A stretch of 64,000 nt of DNA from Chromobacterium aquaticum (GCF_021129195.1 NZ_JAJOHW010000035.1:1-64000), one strand, 5' to 3'; positions 25,993 to 35,679 are shown, numbered from the stretch's first letter. Program-made: numbers and translations. The notes: generated by a model from the letters alone, not told the origin.

Positions 25993-28761
25993 ATGAAAAC
26001 ACTGTTATTGATCGACGGCTCTTCTTATTTGTACCGCGCCTTTCACGCGATGCCCGATTTGCGTTCTCCGGATGGCCGCCCGGTGGGGGCTGTCTATGGC
26101 ATGGTGAACATGCTCAGGCGGCTGGAGAAGGAAGTGCAGTTCGATTATAGCGCCTGCGTTTTCGACGCCAAAGGCAAGACGTTTCGCGACGACCTCTACC
26201 CCGAATACAAGGCCAATCGCCCGTCGATGCCGGAGGAACTCGCCTCCCAGATTACGGCGGTAAACGAGGTGGTGCAAGCATCGGGCTGGCCGATGCTGGT
26301 GGTGCCCGGGGTGGAGGCCGACGATGTGATCGGCACGCTGGCGCGGGCCGGCGCGGCCGCCGGCATGCGGGTGATCATTTCCACCGGCGACAAGGACATG
26401 GCGCAGCTGGTGAACGAGCTGGTGTCCATCGTCAACACCATGACCAATGAAACCTTCGACCGCGACGGGGTCAAGGACAAGTTCGGCGTGCCGCCGGAAT
26501 TGATCGTCGACTACCTGACCCTGATCGGCGACAAGGTGGACAATGTGCCGGGCGTCGACAAGTGCGGCCCCAAGACCGCGGTCAAGTGGCTGGAGCAGTA
26601 CGGCAGCCTGGACGCCGTCATCGCCCAGGCCGCGGAAGTGGGCGGCAAGGTGGGTGAGAACCTGCGCGCGGCGCTGGACTGGCTGCCCAAGGGCCGCGAA
26701 CTGATCACCATCAAATGCGATGTGGACCTGAGCACCGACATGCCCTATGGCCTGGACAGCCTGCAGCATGGCGTCAAGGACAAGCCGCGGCTGGCCGAGC
26801 TCTACCAGGGCTTGGGCTTCCGCACCTTCTACCGCGAAGTGACCGAGGGCGAGGAAATGCCGGCGGTGGCGCAGACCGCGCCCGGCGTGCAGGGTGATGA
26901 CTTGTTCGCCATCGAAGCCGCGCAACACAGCCCGGCCCTGCCGGAGGCGGTGGCGGAGCGACGCTATGAAACCATTTTGGAGCCCGCGCAGCTGGATGCC
27001 TGGCTGGTCAAGCTGGCGGCGGCGGAAGTGGTGTCGCTGGACACGGAAACCACCAGCCTGGATCAGATGCAGGCGCGCATCATCGGCGTCAGCTTCTCGG
27101 TGCGCTCCGGCGAAGCCGCCTATCTGCCGCTAGGCCATCACTATGCCGGCGCGCCTGAGCAGCTGGACCTGGAGCAGTGCCTGGCCAAGCTCAAGCCCTG
27201 GCTGGAAGACGCCGCCAAGAAGAAGTGCGGCCAGAACCTGAAGTATGATCGCCATGTGTTCGCCAACCACGGCATCCGGCTGGCCGGCGTGGTCGATGAT
27301 TCCCTGCTGGCGTCCTATGTGGTGGAAAGCCATGAGCGCCACAATATGGACGATCTGGCGCGCCGCCACCTGGGCGAAACCACGGTCAGTTACGAGGAAA
27401 TCTGCGGCAAGGGCGCCAAACAGATCGGTTTTGGCGAGGTGGACGTGGATACCGCGTCCAATTATGCGGCGGAGGATGCCGATATCACCTTGCGCCTGAA
27501 CCAATACTTCGCCGGCCAGTTGAGCGGGCGCTTGCGCGAGGTCTACCGCGACATCGAACTGCCGGTGGCTGAAGTATTGTTCGCGATGGAACGCAACGGG
27601 GTATTGATCGACCGCGACAGGCTGATGGCGCAGAGCCATCAATTGGGCACCGAGATGCTGCGCCTGGAAAGCGAGGCTTACGAACTGGCCGGTCAGCCGT
27701 TCAACCTGAATTCTCCCAAGCAATTGCAGGAAATCCTGTTTGGCAAGCTGGGTATTCCCACCAAGGGCGTGAAGAAAACGCCTTCCGGCGGCTATTCCAC
27801 CGATGAATCGGTGCTGGAGGCGCTGGCGCTGGATTATCCGTTGCCCAAGTGCATCCTGCAGTACCGCGGCCTGGCCAAGCTCAAGTCCACCTATACCGAC
27901 AAGTTGCCGCAGCTGATCAATGCCGATACCGGCCGCGTGCACACCAATTACGCGCAGGCGGTGGCGATCACCGGCCGGCTGGCCAGCTCCGATCCCAATC
28001 TGCAGAACATCCCGGTGCGCACGCCGGAAGGCCGCCGCGTGCGCGAGGCCTTCATCGCGCCGCCGGGGCATGTGATCGTCAGCGCCGACTACTCACAGAT
28101 TGAACTGCGCATCATGGCGCATCTGTCCGACGACGCCGGCATGCTACAAGCCTTCGCCAGCGGCGAGGACATTCACCGCGCCACCGCCGCCGAGGTGTTT
28201 GGCGTGGCGCTGGACCAGGTTAGCGCCGATCAGCGCCGCGCCGCCAAGGCGATCAACTTCGGCCTGATCTACGGCATGAGCGCGTTTGGTCTGGCCGCGC
28301 AACTGGATATAGAACGCAGCGCCGCCCAGCAATACATAGATCGTTACTTCATGCGCTATCCCGGCGTGGCCGAGTATATGCAGACCACGCGCGAAACCGC
28401 GCGCGAGCAAGGCTATGTCGAAACCGTGTTCGGCCGCCGGCTATACCTGCCGGAGATCAAGCTGTCCAATCCGGCGCGTCGCGCCGGCGCCGAGCGCGCG
28501 GCGATCAACGCGCCGATGCAGGGCACGGCGGCGGACCTGATCAAGCTGGCGATGATCGCGACGCAGGACTGGCTGCAGCGCGAAGCCCTGGGCAGCAAGC
28601 TGATCATGCAGGTGCATGACGAACTGGTGCTGGAAGTGCCGGCAGCCGAGCTGGAGCAGGTCAAACGCCGCCTGCCCGAAATCATGGCCGGCGTGGCCAG
28701 GCTCAAGGTGCCGCTGCTGGCGGAAGTGGGCGCCGGAGATAGTTGGGAAGCCGCGCACTGA
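25993..28761 (+). CDS. polA: DNA polymerase I
   Basis: 922 residues with three intact parts. The 5'-3' exonuclease domain (1-~290) has LLLIDGSSYLYRAFHAMP and EADDVIGTLA. The 3'-5' proofreading domain (~320-500) keeps its acidic residues in SLDTETTSLD and YAAEDADIT. The polymerase domain has motif A VSADYSQIELRIMAHLS, motif B RRAAKAINFGLIYG and motif C MQVHDELVLEV. It fills gaps and removes RNA primers. No ribosome-binding site is visible upstream; the first residues are conserved so the ATG is sound. Confidence 0.97.
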   Translation: MKTLLLIDGSSYLYRAFHAMPDLRSPDGRPVGAVYGMVNMLRRLEKEVQFDYSACVFDAKGKTFRDDLYPEYKANRPSMPEELASQITAVNEVVQASGWPMLVVPGVEADDVIGTLARAGAAAGMRVIISTGDKDMAQLVNELVSIVNTMTNETFDRDGVKDKFGVPPELIVDYLTLIGDKVDNVPGVDKCGPKTAVKWLEQYGSLDAVIAQAAEVGGKVGENLRAALDWLPKGRELITIKCDVDLSTDMPYGLDSLQHGVKDKPRLAELYQGLGFRTFYREVTEGEEMPAVAQTAPGVQGDDLFAIEAAQHSPALPEAVAERRYETILEPAQLDAWLVKLAAAEVVSLDTETTSLDQMQARIIGVSFSVRSGEAAYLPLGHHYAGAPEQLDLEQCLAKLKPWLEDAAKKKCGQNLKYDRHVFANHGIRLAGVVDDSLLASYVVESHERHNMDDLARRHLGETTVSYEEICGKGAKQIGFGEVDVDTASNYAAEDADITLRLNQYFAGQLSGRLREVYRDIELPVAEVLFAMERNGVLIDRDRLMAQSHQLGTEMLRLESEAYELAGQPFNLNSPKQLQEILFGKLGIPTKGVKKTPSGGYSTDESVLEALALDYPLPKCILQYRGLAKLKSTYTDKLPQLINADTGRVHTNYAQAVAITGRLASSDPNLQNIPVRTPEGRRVREAFIAPPGHVIVSADYSQIELRIMAHLSDDAGMLQAFASGEDIHRATAAEVFGVALDQVSADQRRAAKAINFGLIYGMSAFGLAAQLDIERSAAQQYIDRYFMRYPGVAEYMQTTRETAREQGYVETVFGRRLYLPEIKLSNPARRAGAERAAINAPMQGTAADLIKLAMIATQDWLQREALGSKLIMQVHDELVLEVPAAELEQVKRRLPEIMAGVARLKVPLLAEVGAGDSWEAAH

Positions 28762-28782
28762 GTCGTCGCGCTCATCTGACGC

Positions 28783-28809
28783 AAGCCAGCCTCCGGGCTG
28801 GCTTTTTTA
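28783..28809 (+). terminator. Rho-independent terminator of polA
   Basis: AAGCCAGCC-TCC-GGGCTGGCTT stem followed by TTTTTATT, 22 bases after the polA stop. Confidence 0.9.
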
Positions 28810-28933
28810 TTGGCCGCCGACCCGCCTGGCCATAATGCCTGGCGTAGCGCGGGCGAACGGGGACAAGATCGATTTCATCGTCGCCGCTTGGTGAATATAT
28901 TAGCCATATTCCAGCCCAGGCGGAGATTCTGCC

Positions 28934-29470
28934 ATGCGCAGCCAGAGCGGTTTCACCCTGATCGAAGCGATGACGGCGCTGGCCGTCATGCTGCTGTGCC
29001 TGGCCTTGGCCGCTCCGGGGCTGAGCCGCTTTTTGCTGGCGCAGCAACTGCGCAGCCATGCGCAGGCAGTGGCCGGCGTGCTGCATTATGCTCGCGGCGA
29101 GGCCTTGCGCGGCAACCGCCCGGTCTATCTATGCGCGGCCAATCTGAAACGGAATCTGCAATTGCAAGGCTGTGCCCGGCAGCGGCAAGTCTGGGACGCC
29201 GGCATCCTCGCGTATGCGGATAGAGGGGGTGGCGGCACGGGCGCCTACGATAGTCAGGAGCGCTTGCATTTGCTGGTGTTCGCGGCGGGCAAGCTGCGGA
29301 TGCGGGTAGGGCGAGATCAGTTGCAATTCATGGCCAATGGTCGGCTGGAACGCGGCCAGGGCGCGCGCCTGCTGCTGGAGAGTCCGCTTTCCGGCCAGTG
29401 TCTGACGTTGACGGTCAGCGGCCATGGCCGGCCGGACATAGGCGAGGTCCGCGGTGATTGCCCGGCATAA
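28934..29470 (+). CDS. fimT: Minor type IV pilin, FimT/FimU (GspH) type
   Basis: 178-residue prepilin. The prepilin peptidase site is QSGFTLIEAMTALAVM (cleavage after Gly6, Phe at +1, Glu at +5) followed by the hydrophobic helix. GspH-like body with the conserved pattern LRSHAQAVAGVLHYARGEAL. With the next genes it makes the minor-pilin set that primes type IV pilus assembly. Ends 17 bases inside pilV. Confidence 0.88.
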   Translation: MRSQSGFTLIEAMTALAVMLLCLALAAPGLSRFLLAQQLRSHAQAVAGVLHYARGEALRGNRPVYLCAANLKRNLQLQGCARQRQVWDAGILAYADRGGGGTGAYDSQERLHLLVFAAGKLRMRVGRDQLQFMANGRLERGQGARLLLESPLSGQCLTLTVSGHGRPDIGEVRGDCPA

Positions 29471-29891
29471 ATCCGCGTCCGGCGGCGCTCTGCTGGAAAC
29501 CATGCTGGCCTTGTTCGTGCTCATGGTGGCGATGCTGGCGCTGTCTTCGGTGCAACTGCGGGCCTTGCTGCAGGGCCGCGACGCGCTGCTGCGGGCGGAA
29601 GTGATCGCGGAGGCGCTGGCGCTGGGCGAGGCCGCCTTGCTGTGGCCAGAGCCGGACGCCGCGGCGCAGCGGGTGGAGGATTGGGAGCGCGGGCAGCAGC
29701 GGTTGGCGCAGCTGGCGGGAGACGGACTGCTCGAGGCCCGCTTGTGCCGTGGCGCGGCGGATGACTTGACTGGCCGCTGCGCGCAGCTGGGGACCGGCTC
29801 CTTTTTGTCGCTGGCCTGGCGCGGTGCGGCCGCAGGGGAGGGCGCCGCTCGTTTCGAGTACCGCTACGCCTTGGTCATGGAGGCTCCCTAG
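29454..29891 (+). CDS. pilV: Minor pilin PilV-like
   Basis: 145-residue prepilin with the signature GGALLETMLALFVLMVAML, a PilV-like variant in which the +1 residue is Ala rather than Phe and Glu is at +5. It starts at GTG 29454, overlapping fimT by 17 bases, and ends two bases before pilW. PilV connects the minor pilin complex to the pilus shaft. Confidence 0.82.
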   Translation: MIARHKSASGGALLETMLALFVLMVAMLALSSVQLRALLQGRDALLRAEVIAEALALGEAALLWPEPDAAAQRVEDWERGQQRLAQLAGDGLLEARLCRGAADDLTGRCAQLGTGSFLSLAWRGAAAGEGAARFEYRYALVMEAP

Positions 29892-29893
29892 CC

Positions 29894-30736
29894 ATGGTGC
29901 CCGCTGTGCGTCCTCGGGGCTTCTCCCTGGTGGAGATGATGGTGGCGCTGAGTCTTGGGCTGCTGGTGCTGGCCTTGGCCTTGCAGGGCGCGTTGACGAT
30001 GCAGAACAGCCTGTACGCGATAGAGCGCCGGCTGCGCCTGCACCAGGATGGGCAGTTCGCGTTGCTGCAATTGGCCGATAGCTGGCGCAAGCATGGCCGC
30101 TTCGCCTGTGCGCAACTGGGCTTGTCGCCCGGAGCCGGATTTGACACGTCGGAAGGCATGCGTTTTCGCTACGGGGTCAGGCCCGCGGTAGTGACACGGA
30201 GGGAAGGCGGGGTCGTCATCCGTTGGTCGGGCAGCGCGGATTTGGCGGAGGTGGCGCTGGCCAGTTGCGCCAGCCTGCGTATTGTGCGGCGCGGGGACGG
30301 CGCTTGGCAGTGGCGGCGGGAATCCAGAGACCAACTGCTGATCTTGCCGGGGAGCGCGGAGGAATCTTGGCCTGATGCCGACCCCGCGTCGCTGGAGGCC
30401 ATGGCCATAAAATGGCAGCGTTATTTCCTTCGCCAGAACGGCAACGACAGCATGCTGTGGTTGGAGCAAGGCCTGCCCGGTCAGGCGACGGAGGCGCCGC
30501 AGCTGCTGGCGGCAGGGGTGACCGCGCTGCGGCAGCGCTTCGGCGTGCGCAGCGCTTGCCGGCCGCTGACACTGAAATGGCGGGAGCAGGCCGGCCAATT
30601 GAGCACGGAGGATTGGCGACGCCTGCTGCGGGTGGAACTGACGCTGGAAATGCGCTTGGGCCAGGAGCGTTGGGCATGGAGCACGATGGTGGCGTTGACG
30701 CCGGCCCTGCCGTGCGCTCTGGAGCCGGGAGAATGA
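29894..30736 (+). CDS. pilW: Minor pilin PilW-like
   Basis: 280-residue protein with prepilin signature PRGFSLVEMMVALSLGLLVL (cleavage after Gly, Phe at +1, Glu at +5). The length and the long variable beta domain fit PilW. Its stop overlaps the start of pilX (ATGA at 30733-30736). Confidence 0.85.
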   Translation: MVPAVRPRGFSLVEMMVALSLGLLVLALALQGALTMQNSLYAIERRLRLHQDGQFALLQLADSWRKHGRFACAQLGLSPGAGFDTSEGMRFRYGVRPAVVTRREGGVVIRWSGSADLAEVALASCASLRIVRRGDGAWQWRRESRDQLLILPGSAEESWPDADPASLEAMAIKWQRYFLRQNGNDSMLWLEQGLPGQATEAPQLLAAGVTALRQRFGVRSACRPLTLKWREQAGQLSTEDWRRLLRVELTLEMRLGQERWAWSTMVALTPALPCALEPGE

Positions 30737-31419
30737 AGGCCAGGCCATGCGGCGCGGTATTGTGGCTTATTCTGCCGCTGCTCAGCCTGCTGACGGTGCT
30801 GGCAGTGGGCGCATCGCGCTCGCTGGCGGTGGAGTAGCGCGCCACGCGCAACCTGGCCGAACAGCGGGCTTTGTGGCTGGCGGCGATGCAAGCCTTGCAG
30901 GCGGCGGAGCGACGGGTATTGGCGTTGAACGCGTATTTCGACGGTGAGTTGGCGAACGGGCGTGGCAAGCCCTGGCAGGGAGATGGCCGTGCGCCGGGCT
31001 GGTTCATGCCGGATTGTCTGTCCGCCGGCGGCGGTCTTGGGGACGGCTTGTGCGCAACGGCCCCCGCGTTGTGGCGGCGCAGCGCGGTGGTGCAGGGAAG
31101 GCGCTGGCCGCTGTTGCACCCCTGCGGGGCCAGCCGCTCTTTGGCCGCGGAAAACGGGCGCGTGGCTGGCGTCTGTGTCCCGCCGCGACCGCGCGCCGGT
31201 CAGCCGTGGAGCGCGCCGCGTTATCTGGTCGAGTTGTTGAATCCGGCGTTCCGCCCCGCCGACGGCGCCAGCGGTCGTCTGTACCGGATCAGCTTGCGAG
31301 TCTGGGGGGACAACGAGGGTAGAGCGTTGACACTGCAAAGCTGGTTCTGGGCTGGGGTCGGCGCGCGGGCACAGCAGGGCGGGCGTTTGAACTGGCGGCA
31401 GGCGGAGGAGGAGGAATGA
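30733..31419 (+). pseudogene. pilX: Minor pilin pilX with an in-frame amber stop
   Basis: The frame starts at ATG 30733 (MKARPCGAVLWLILPLLSLLTVLAVGAS, quoted here only in part: GAVLWLILPLLSLLTVL), a PilX-like hydrophobic N-terminus. It meets TAG at 30835-30837 after 34 codons (...SLAVE-stop-RATRNLAEQ) and then stays open in the same frame to 31419. The rest, LWLAAMQALQAAERRVLAL and onward, matches the PilX pattern where FQAAEAAL usually follows. So one base change, for example CAG or GAG to TAG, seems to have broken the gene. Alternatives are amber suppression or a sequence error. Start and end keep ATGA overlaps with pilW and pilE, so the operon itself is intact. Confidence 0.85.
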
Positions 31420-31844
31420 GGACTGCGCGGGGGATGACGCTCTTGGAGTTGCTGATGACGCTGGCGCTGGCGGCAATCTTGGCTGGCATGGCCTGGCCGG
31501 CGTATCAGCAGCAGATGTTGCGCGCGCAATTGGCGGAAGCGCGCGCCGCCTTGCTGGAAAACCTGCACTTCGTCCAACGTTGGCGGCTGGAGAGCCGTCT
31601 GCGGCAAGCGGAATGGCCGGGCTTGCCGCGGCAGGGCACTCGTGATTTCGACATCCAGCTCGGCAGCGCAAGCCCGGGCACGGATAGCGCAGGGCAAGCG
31701 AGTTTCCGTTTGCTGGCCAGGCCCAAGACCGGGCATCGTCTGGCTGGGCGCCTGTTGTTGAGTGTGGATCAGGATGGCAATCTGTTGCAATGCGGGCCGG
31801 ACGAGGGGGCCGTCCCAGCGCCATGCCGCGCCTGGGGAGATTGA
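31416..31844 (+). CDS. pilE: Type IV pilin PilE-like minor pilin
   Basis: 142-residue prepilin with signature ARGMTLLELLMTLALAAILA (Met at +1, Glu at +5) and a short C-terminal domain ending in a Cys pair (LLQCGPDEGAVPAPCRAW) that could form the D-loop disulfide. It overlaps the pilX stop by 4 bases. No pilY1 gene is present between pilX and pilE, unlike many pilus operons. Confidence 0.85.
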   Translation: MRTARGMTLLELLMTLALAAILAGMAWPAYQQQMLRAQLAEARAALLENLHFVQRWRLESRLRQAEWPGLPRQGTRDFDIQLGSASPGTDSAGQASFRLLARPKTGHRLAGRLLLSVDQDGNLLQCGPDEGAVPAPCRAWGD

Positions 31845-31874
31845 ACTTGGGATATGACCGCGTCCGGCTTGCCT

Positions 31875-32033
31875 CTTAGAGCCTGTTCAAAGTCTGCTGC
31901 GCTGCGGCGGGCTAGTTAGACAGGCGCGTTGAAAACGGCTTCAGAATGCTCATGTACCGTATGTACATTCCGCTTCTTCAGCCGTTTTCGCCTTGTCTCG
32001 CTCTTGCTCGCGAGATCGTAAACAGGTTCTAAG
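31875..32033. repeat. 159-base MITE-like palindromic repeat
   Basis: Bounded by 13-base inverted ends CTTAGAGCCTGTT (31875-31887) and AACAGGTTCTAAG (32021-32033), one mismatch. The centre, 31931-31989, is a long near-perfect palindrome: GAAAACGGCT...ATGTAC against GTACAT...AGCCGTTTTC. It encodes nothing. A degenerate relative lies near 8050. The palindrome could fold as a strong hairpin in RNA from either strand, and it separates the pilin operon from the converging mliC gene. Confidence 0.8.
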
Positions 32034-32382
32034 AACCCGACGCTGGCAGCTGCATCTCGCGGCAGTTTTGAGCCAACACCCGACCGCCGCGGGTGGTCAG
32101 CCGCGCCTGCTCATCCCGCAGTGACCAGATCAGCTGCTGGCTGACGTAACGCTCGCCCTGCGCGACCTTGGCCGGCGTCAGCCGGTAGTGATGGTTGTTC
32201 CAGTTCAGGCGTATGGCGGCGGAGCTGTCCTGCTCCGGCTTCGGGTATTCGACCACCACCATCTTGCTGCCGTTGCAGCGGTATTTGATGGTGTGCATGA
32301 CTTCGCCGACGGGCTCCGCAACGGCTGCCATGGCCGTTCCCAGCAGCGCGGCGCCCAGCAGCGCCGGTTTCCATGCCTTCAT
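32029..32382 (-). CDS. MliC-like lysozyme inhibitor
   Basis: 117-residue exported protein with signal peptide (ALLGAALLGTAMAAVAEP) and a MliC-type domain: YRCNGSKMVVVEYP, AIRLNWNNHHYRL, ERYVSQQLIWSLRDEQARL and a last Cys (QNCREM) that would pair with the first. MliC proteins inhibit C-type lysozyme in the periplasm. The ATG overlaps the ampG stop (ATGA). The stop codon TAG at 32031-32029 lies inside the inverted end of the repeat. Family identity is by pattern, moderately sure. Confidence 0.7.
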   Translation of the reverse strand: MKAWKPALLGAALLGTAMAAVAEPVGEVMHTIKYRCNGSKMVVVEYPKPEQDSSAAIRLNWNNHHYRLTPAKVAQGERYVSQQLIWSLRDEQARLTTRGGRVLAQNCREMQLPASGS

Positions 32383-33647
32383 GCTCCCTCCTTTTTCCTC
32401 CATGGGGCGACTTTCAACAACAACACCATGCCGGGCAGCGCCAGCGCGGTGCACAGCAGGAAAAAACTGGTCCAGCCTATGCTGTCGACGATATAGCCGG
32501 TGGCGGCATTGGCCAGGGTGCGCGGCACCGCCGCCAGGCTGGTGAACAGCGCGAACTGGGTGGCGGTATAGGCCGGGTGAGTGCTTTTGGCGATGAAGGC
32601 GACGAAGGCGGCGGTGCCAAGACCCACGCCCAGCGCCTCGAAGCCGATGACCACGGCCAGCATGCTCAGCTCATGCGCGCCGATGGCGGAGAAGCGGCCA
32701 TAGCTGGCCAGCCAGGCGAAGCCGAGGATGGACAGTACCTGCACCACGCCGAAGGCCCACAACGCGCGGTTGATGCCCAGCTTGATCATCCACAGGCCGC
32801 CGAGCAGGCCGCCTGTCACCGCCGGCCACAGCGCCGCGTGCTTGGCCACCAGGCCGATCTGGGATTTGGCGTAGCCCATGTCCAGATAGAACGGAGTGGC
32901 CAGCGAGGTGGCCATGCTGTCGCCCAGCTTGTACAGAAAGATGAAGCCCAGAATCCAGGCCGCGCCCTGCCAGCCCTGGCGGGTGATGAATTCATGGAAG
33001 GGTTCGACCACGGCTTCGCGCAGCGTCTTGGGCGCCTGGCCGGCGAGCTTGGGCTCGCTGACTCGCAGCGTCATCAACAGGCCGGGAATCATGAACAGCG
33101 CGGTGATCAGGAAGACCTGGTCCCAGGGAATGTGATCGGCCAGGATCAGCGACAGCGAGCCCGGAACCAGGCCGGCCAAGCGGTAGGCGTTGATGTGCAC
33201 GGTATTGCCCAGGCCCAGTTCGCTGTCGCTGAGGATCTCGCGGCGGTAGGCGTCGAGCACGATGTCCTGGCTGGCGGAGAAGAAGGCCACGCCCACCGCC
33301 AGCGCGGCAATGCTCCAGATGTGCTGAGCCGGGTTGAACAGGCCGAAGCCGGCCATGGTCGCGATCAGCGCCAACTGGGTCAAGAGCATCCAACCGCGGC
33401 GGCGGCCCAGCAGCGGCGGCACATAGCGGTCCATCAGCGGCGACCACAGGAATTTCCAGGTGTAGGGCAGGCCGATCAGCGCGAACAGGCCTATGGCCTT
33501 GAGGTCCACGCCTTCGCTGCGCAGCCAGGCCGGCAGCAGATTGATCAGGGTGTACAGCGGAAGACCGGAGGCGAAACCGGTGAAGATGCAAATCAGCATG
33601 GTGCGCGAAAAGACGTCGCGCCGCCAATCGATGGTTGTATTGCTCAT
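32379..33647 (-). CDS. ampG: AmpG-type muropeptide permease
   Basis: 422-residue MFS transporter with 12 helices. AmpG features: FTGFASGLPLYTLINLLPAW, GLPYTWKFLWSPLMDRY, GRRRGWMLLTQ, and SASQDIVLDAYRREIL. It imports anhydro-muropeptides for cell wall recycling. It is followed by the lysozyme inhibitor gene with a four-base overlap, so two peptidoglycan-related genes are translationally coupled. Confidence 0.92.
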   Translation of the reverse strand: MSNTTIDWRRDVFSRTMLICIFTGFASGLPLYTLINLLPAWLRSEGVDLKAIGLFALIGLPYTWKFLWSPLMDRYVPPLLGRRRGWMLLTQLALIATMAGFGLFNPAQHIWSIAALAVGVAFFSASQDIVLDAYRREILSDSELGLGNTVHINAYRLAGLVPGSLSLILADHIPWDQVFLITALFMIPGLLMTLRVSEPKLAGQAPKTLREAVVEPFHEFITRQGWQGAAWILGFIFLYKLGDSMATSLATPFYLDMGYAKSQIGLVAKHAALWPAVTGGLLGGLWMIKLGINRALWAFGVVQVLSILGFAWLASYGRFSAIGAHELSMLAVVIGFEALGVGLGTAAFVAFIAKSTHPAYTATQFALFTSLAAVPRTLANAATGYIVDSIGWTSFFLLCTALALPGMVLLLKVAPWRKKEGA

Positions 33648-33701
33648 GGGCAGGCTATGTTTCTACGGATCGCGCGGCGGGGCCGCCCCCGCCGCTTGTT
33701 G

Positions 33702-34307
33702 TTATTGGCGCGCCACCCGGTAGAAGGCCAGGCTGCCGCGCAGATTGGGCATGAAAGTCACCCGTTTGACCCCGTTCATCACCACGCGTTCCAGCACGCG
33801 CAGCCGATTCTTGGCGCACAGCGCCTCGAAGTCGCCGAGCATGCACCAGTGGATATTGGGCGTATCGTACCACTGGTAGGGAATGGTGTCGGACACCGGC
33901 ATATGGCCTTGCAGGATCTGCCAGCGGTTTTCCCAGTAGCCGAAGTTGGGAAAGGTGACGATGGCTTCGCGGCCGACGCGCAGCATTTCATTCAGGATCT
34001 GCTCGGTTTCGCGCATCGCCTGTATGGTTTGCGACAGCACCACGTGGTCGAAGGCGCCGCTGTCGAATTCGGCCAGGCCGGTTTCCAGGTCGCCCTGCAG
34101 CACATTGACGCCGGAGGTCACGCATTTGACCACATTGCCCACATCCAGATCGACGCCGTAGCCGGTGGTGTTCTTGTTGCCCTGCAACCAGGATAGCAGC
34201 GCGCCATCGCCGCAGCCCAGGTCCAGCACCCGGCTGTCGGGGGCGATCCAGTCGGCGATCAATTGCAGGTCGGCGCGCAGCGGCGCCGTGGTTTGCGGGG
34301 TGTTCAT
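33702..34307 (-). CDS. metW: Methionine biosynthesis protein MetW
   Basis: 201-residue class I SAM-dependent methyltransferase-like protein: [17 protein letters not shown] is the SAM-binding motif; [12 protein letters not shown] and [14 protein letters not shown] are MetW signatures. MetW works with MetX in homoserine acylation. Its start overlaps the metX stop by four bases (ATGA). Confidence 0.95.
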   Translation of the reverse strand: MNTPQTTAPLRADLQLIADWIAPDSRVLDLGCGDGALLSWLQGNKNTTGYGVDLDVGNVVKCVTSGVNVLQGDLETGLAEFDSGAFDHVVLSQTIQAMRETEQILNEMLRVGREAIVTFPNFGYWENRWQILQGHMPVSDTIPYQWYDTPNIHWCMLGDFEALCAKNRLRVLERVVMNGVKRVTFMPNLRGSLAFYRVARQ

Positions 34308-35446
34308 GCTCGCACCTCCCGCGCCACGCGGTCGAGGTAGGCGCGCATCAATTGGACATAGGGCTCGTCGGTCATCAGGAAGGCGTCATGGCCATGGGCG
34401 GATTCTATTTCGGCATAAGCAACCGGCCGGTTGGCGGCCACTAGCGCCTTGACGGTTTCGCGTGAGCGCTCCGGCGAAAAGCGCCAGTCGCTGGTGAAGC
34501 TGGCCACCAGGAATTGGGCGCTGGCCTTTTTCAGCGCGGCAACCAGGTCGCCGCCAAAACTCTTGGCCGGATCGAAGTAATCCAGCGCCTTGGTCATCAG
34601 CAAATAGGTGTTGGCGTCGAAGGCGTCGGAGAATTTGTCGCCCTGGTAGCGCAGATAGGATTCGATCTCGAATTCCACGTCATAGCCGAAGCGATAGTCG
34701 CCGGAGCGCAGCATGCGGCCGAATTTCTCGCCCATGCCGTCGTCGGACAGATAGGTGATGTGGCCGAGCATGCGCGCCAGCCGCAGGCCGCGCCGCGGCA
34801 GCACGTCGTGGGCGTAGAAGTCGCCGCCATGGAATTCGGGATCGGTGATGATGGCCTGGCGCGCCACGTCGTTGAAGGCGATGTTCTGCGCCGACAGCTT
34901 GGGCGCGGAGGCGATCACCAGCGCGTGAGCGATGCGTTCCGGGTAGTCTATGCTCCACTGCAAGGCCTGCATGCCGCCCAGGCTGCCGCCTATCACCGCA
35001 GCCCAGCGTTCCACGCCCAGCCGGTCCGCCAGCCGCGCTTGGCTGGCGACCCAGTCGGACACGGTGACGACGGGAAAGGCGGAGCCCCAGGGCTGGCCGG
35101 TGGCCGGATTGATGCTGGACGGGCCGGTGCTGCCGTGACAGCCGCCCAGATTATTGACGCCGACCACGAAGAAGCGGCGGGTGTCTATGGGCTTGCCGGG
35201 GCCGACCATATTGTCCCACCAGCCGGCGGCCTTATCGTCCGCCTGGTGGCGGCCGGCCACGTGGTGATGGCCGGACAGCGCGTGACAGATCAGGATGGCG
35301 TTGCTTTTGGCGGCGTTGAGTTCGCCATAGGTTTCGAAGCGCAGCTGGTAGTCATGCAGCGTGGCGCCACAGTTCAGCGGCAAGGGGGCATCGAAGACTG
35401 CGGTCTGGGCCGTGACGATGCCGATGGAGTCGTGAGGATCGGACAT
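34304..35446 (-). CDS. metX: Homoserine O-acyltransferase MetX
   Basis: 380-residue alpha/beta hydrolase-fold acyltransferase. Nucleophile elbow [15 protein letters not shown] (Ser about 150), early [10 protein letters not shown], and C-terminal Asp/His: SHGHDAFL holds the catalytic His. It makes O-acetyl- or O-succinyl-homoserine for methionine synthesis; betaproteobacterial MetX with MetW often uses succinyl-CoA, which cannot be settled by eye here. Confidence 0.94.
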   Translation of the reverse strand: MSDPHDSIGIVTAQTAVFDAPLPLNCGATLHDYQLRFETYGELNAAKSNAILICHALSGHHHVAGRHQADDKAAGWWDNMVGPGKPIDTRRFFVVGVNNLGGCHGSTGPSSINPATGQPWGSAFPVVTVSDWVASQARLADRLGVERWAAVIGGSLGGMQALQWSIDYPERIAHALVIASAPKLSAQNIAFNDVARQAIITDPEFHGGDFYAHDVLPRRGLRLARMLGHITYLSDDGMGEKFGRMLRSGDYRFGYDVEFEIESYLRYQGDKFSDAFDANTYLLMTKALDYFDPAKSFGGDLVAALKKASAQFLVASFTSDWRFSPERSRETVKALVAANRPVAYAEIESAHGHDAFLMTDEPYVQLMRAYLDRVAREVRA

Positions 35447-35679
35447 GGGGGTTGAGTGCCTCTATTGCTGTTTTCGACATGCGTTGGGTGCGCCGGCTGG
35501 GCCGCGCGTCGGGCATGTCCGCTCCGCCGGCGGCCGGTCCATGCCGGCCATTCTCTGTCGCGGAGCCTCCTGTAGGCTACAGCCAGGACTTTAGCATGTC
35601 TTTCGCCGCCGGCGACAGCCGTCTTGCCAGCCAGGGCGGCGCGCTGGATAATCGGGCGACTTTCCTCCGTTGGCCCGCC

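Noticed and set aside
32373-34196. 607-codon plus-strand frame opposite ampG and metW
   Set aside because: Gln/Ala/His-rich antisense artefact; it spans two well-supported genes on the other strand.
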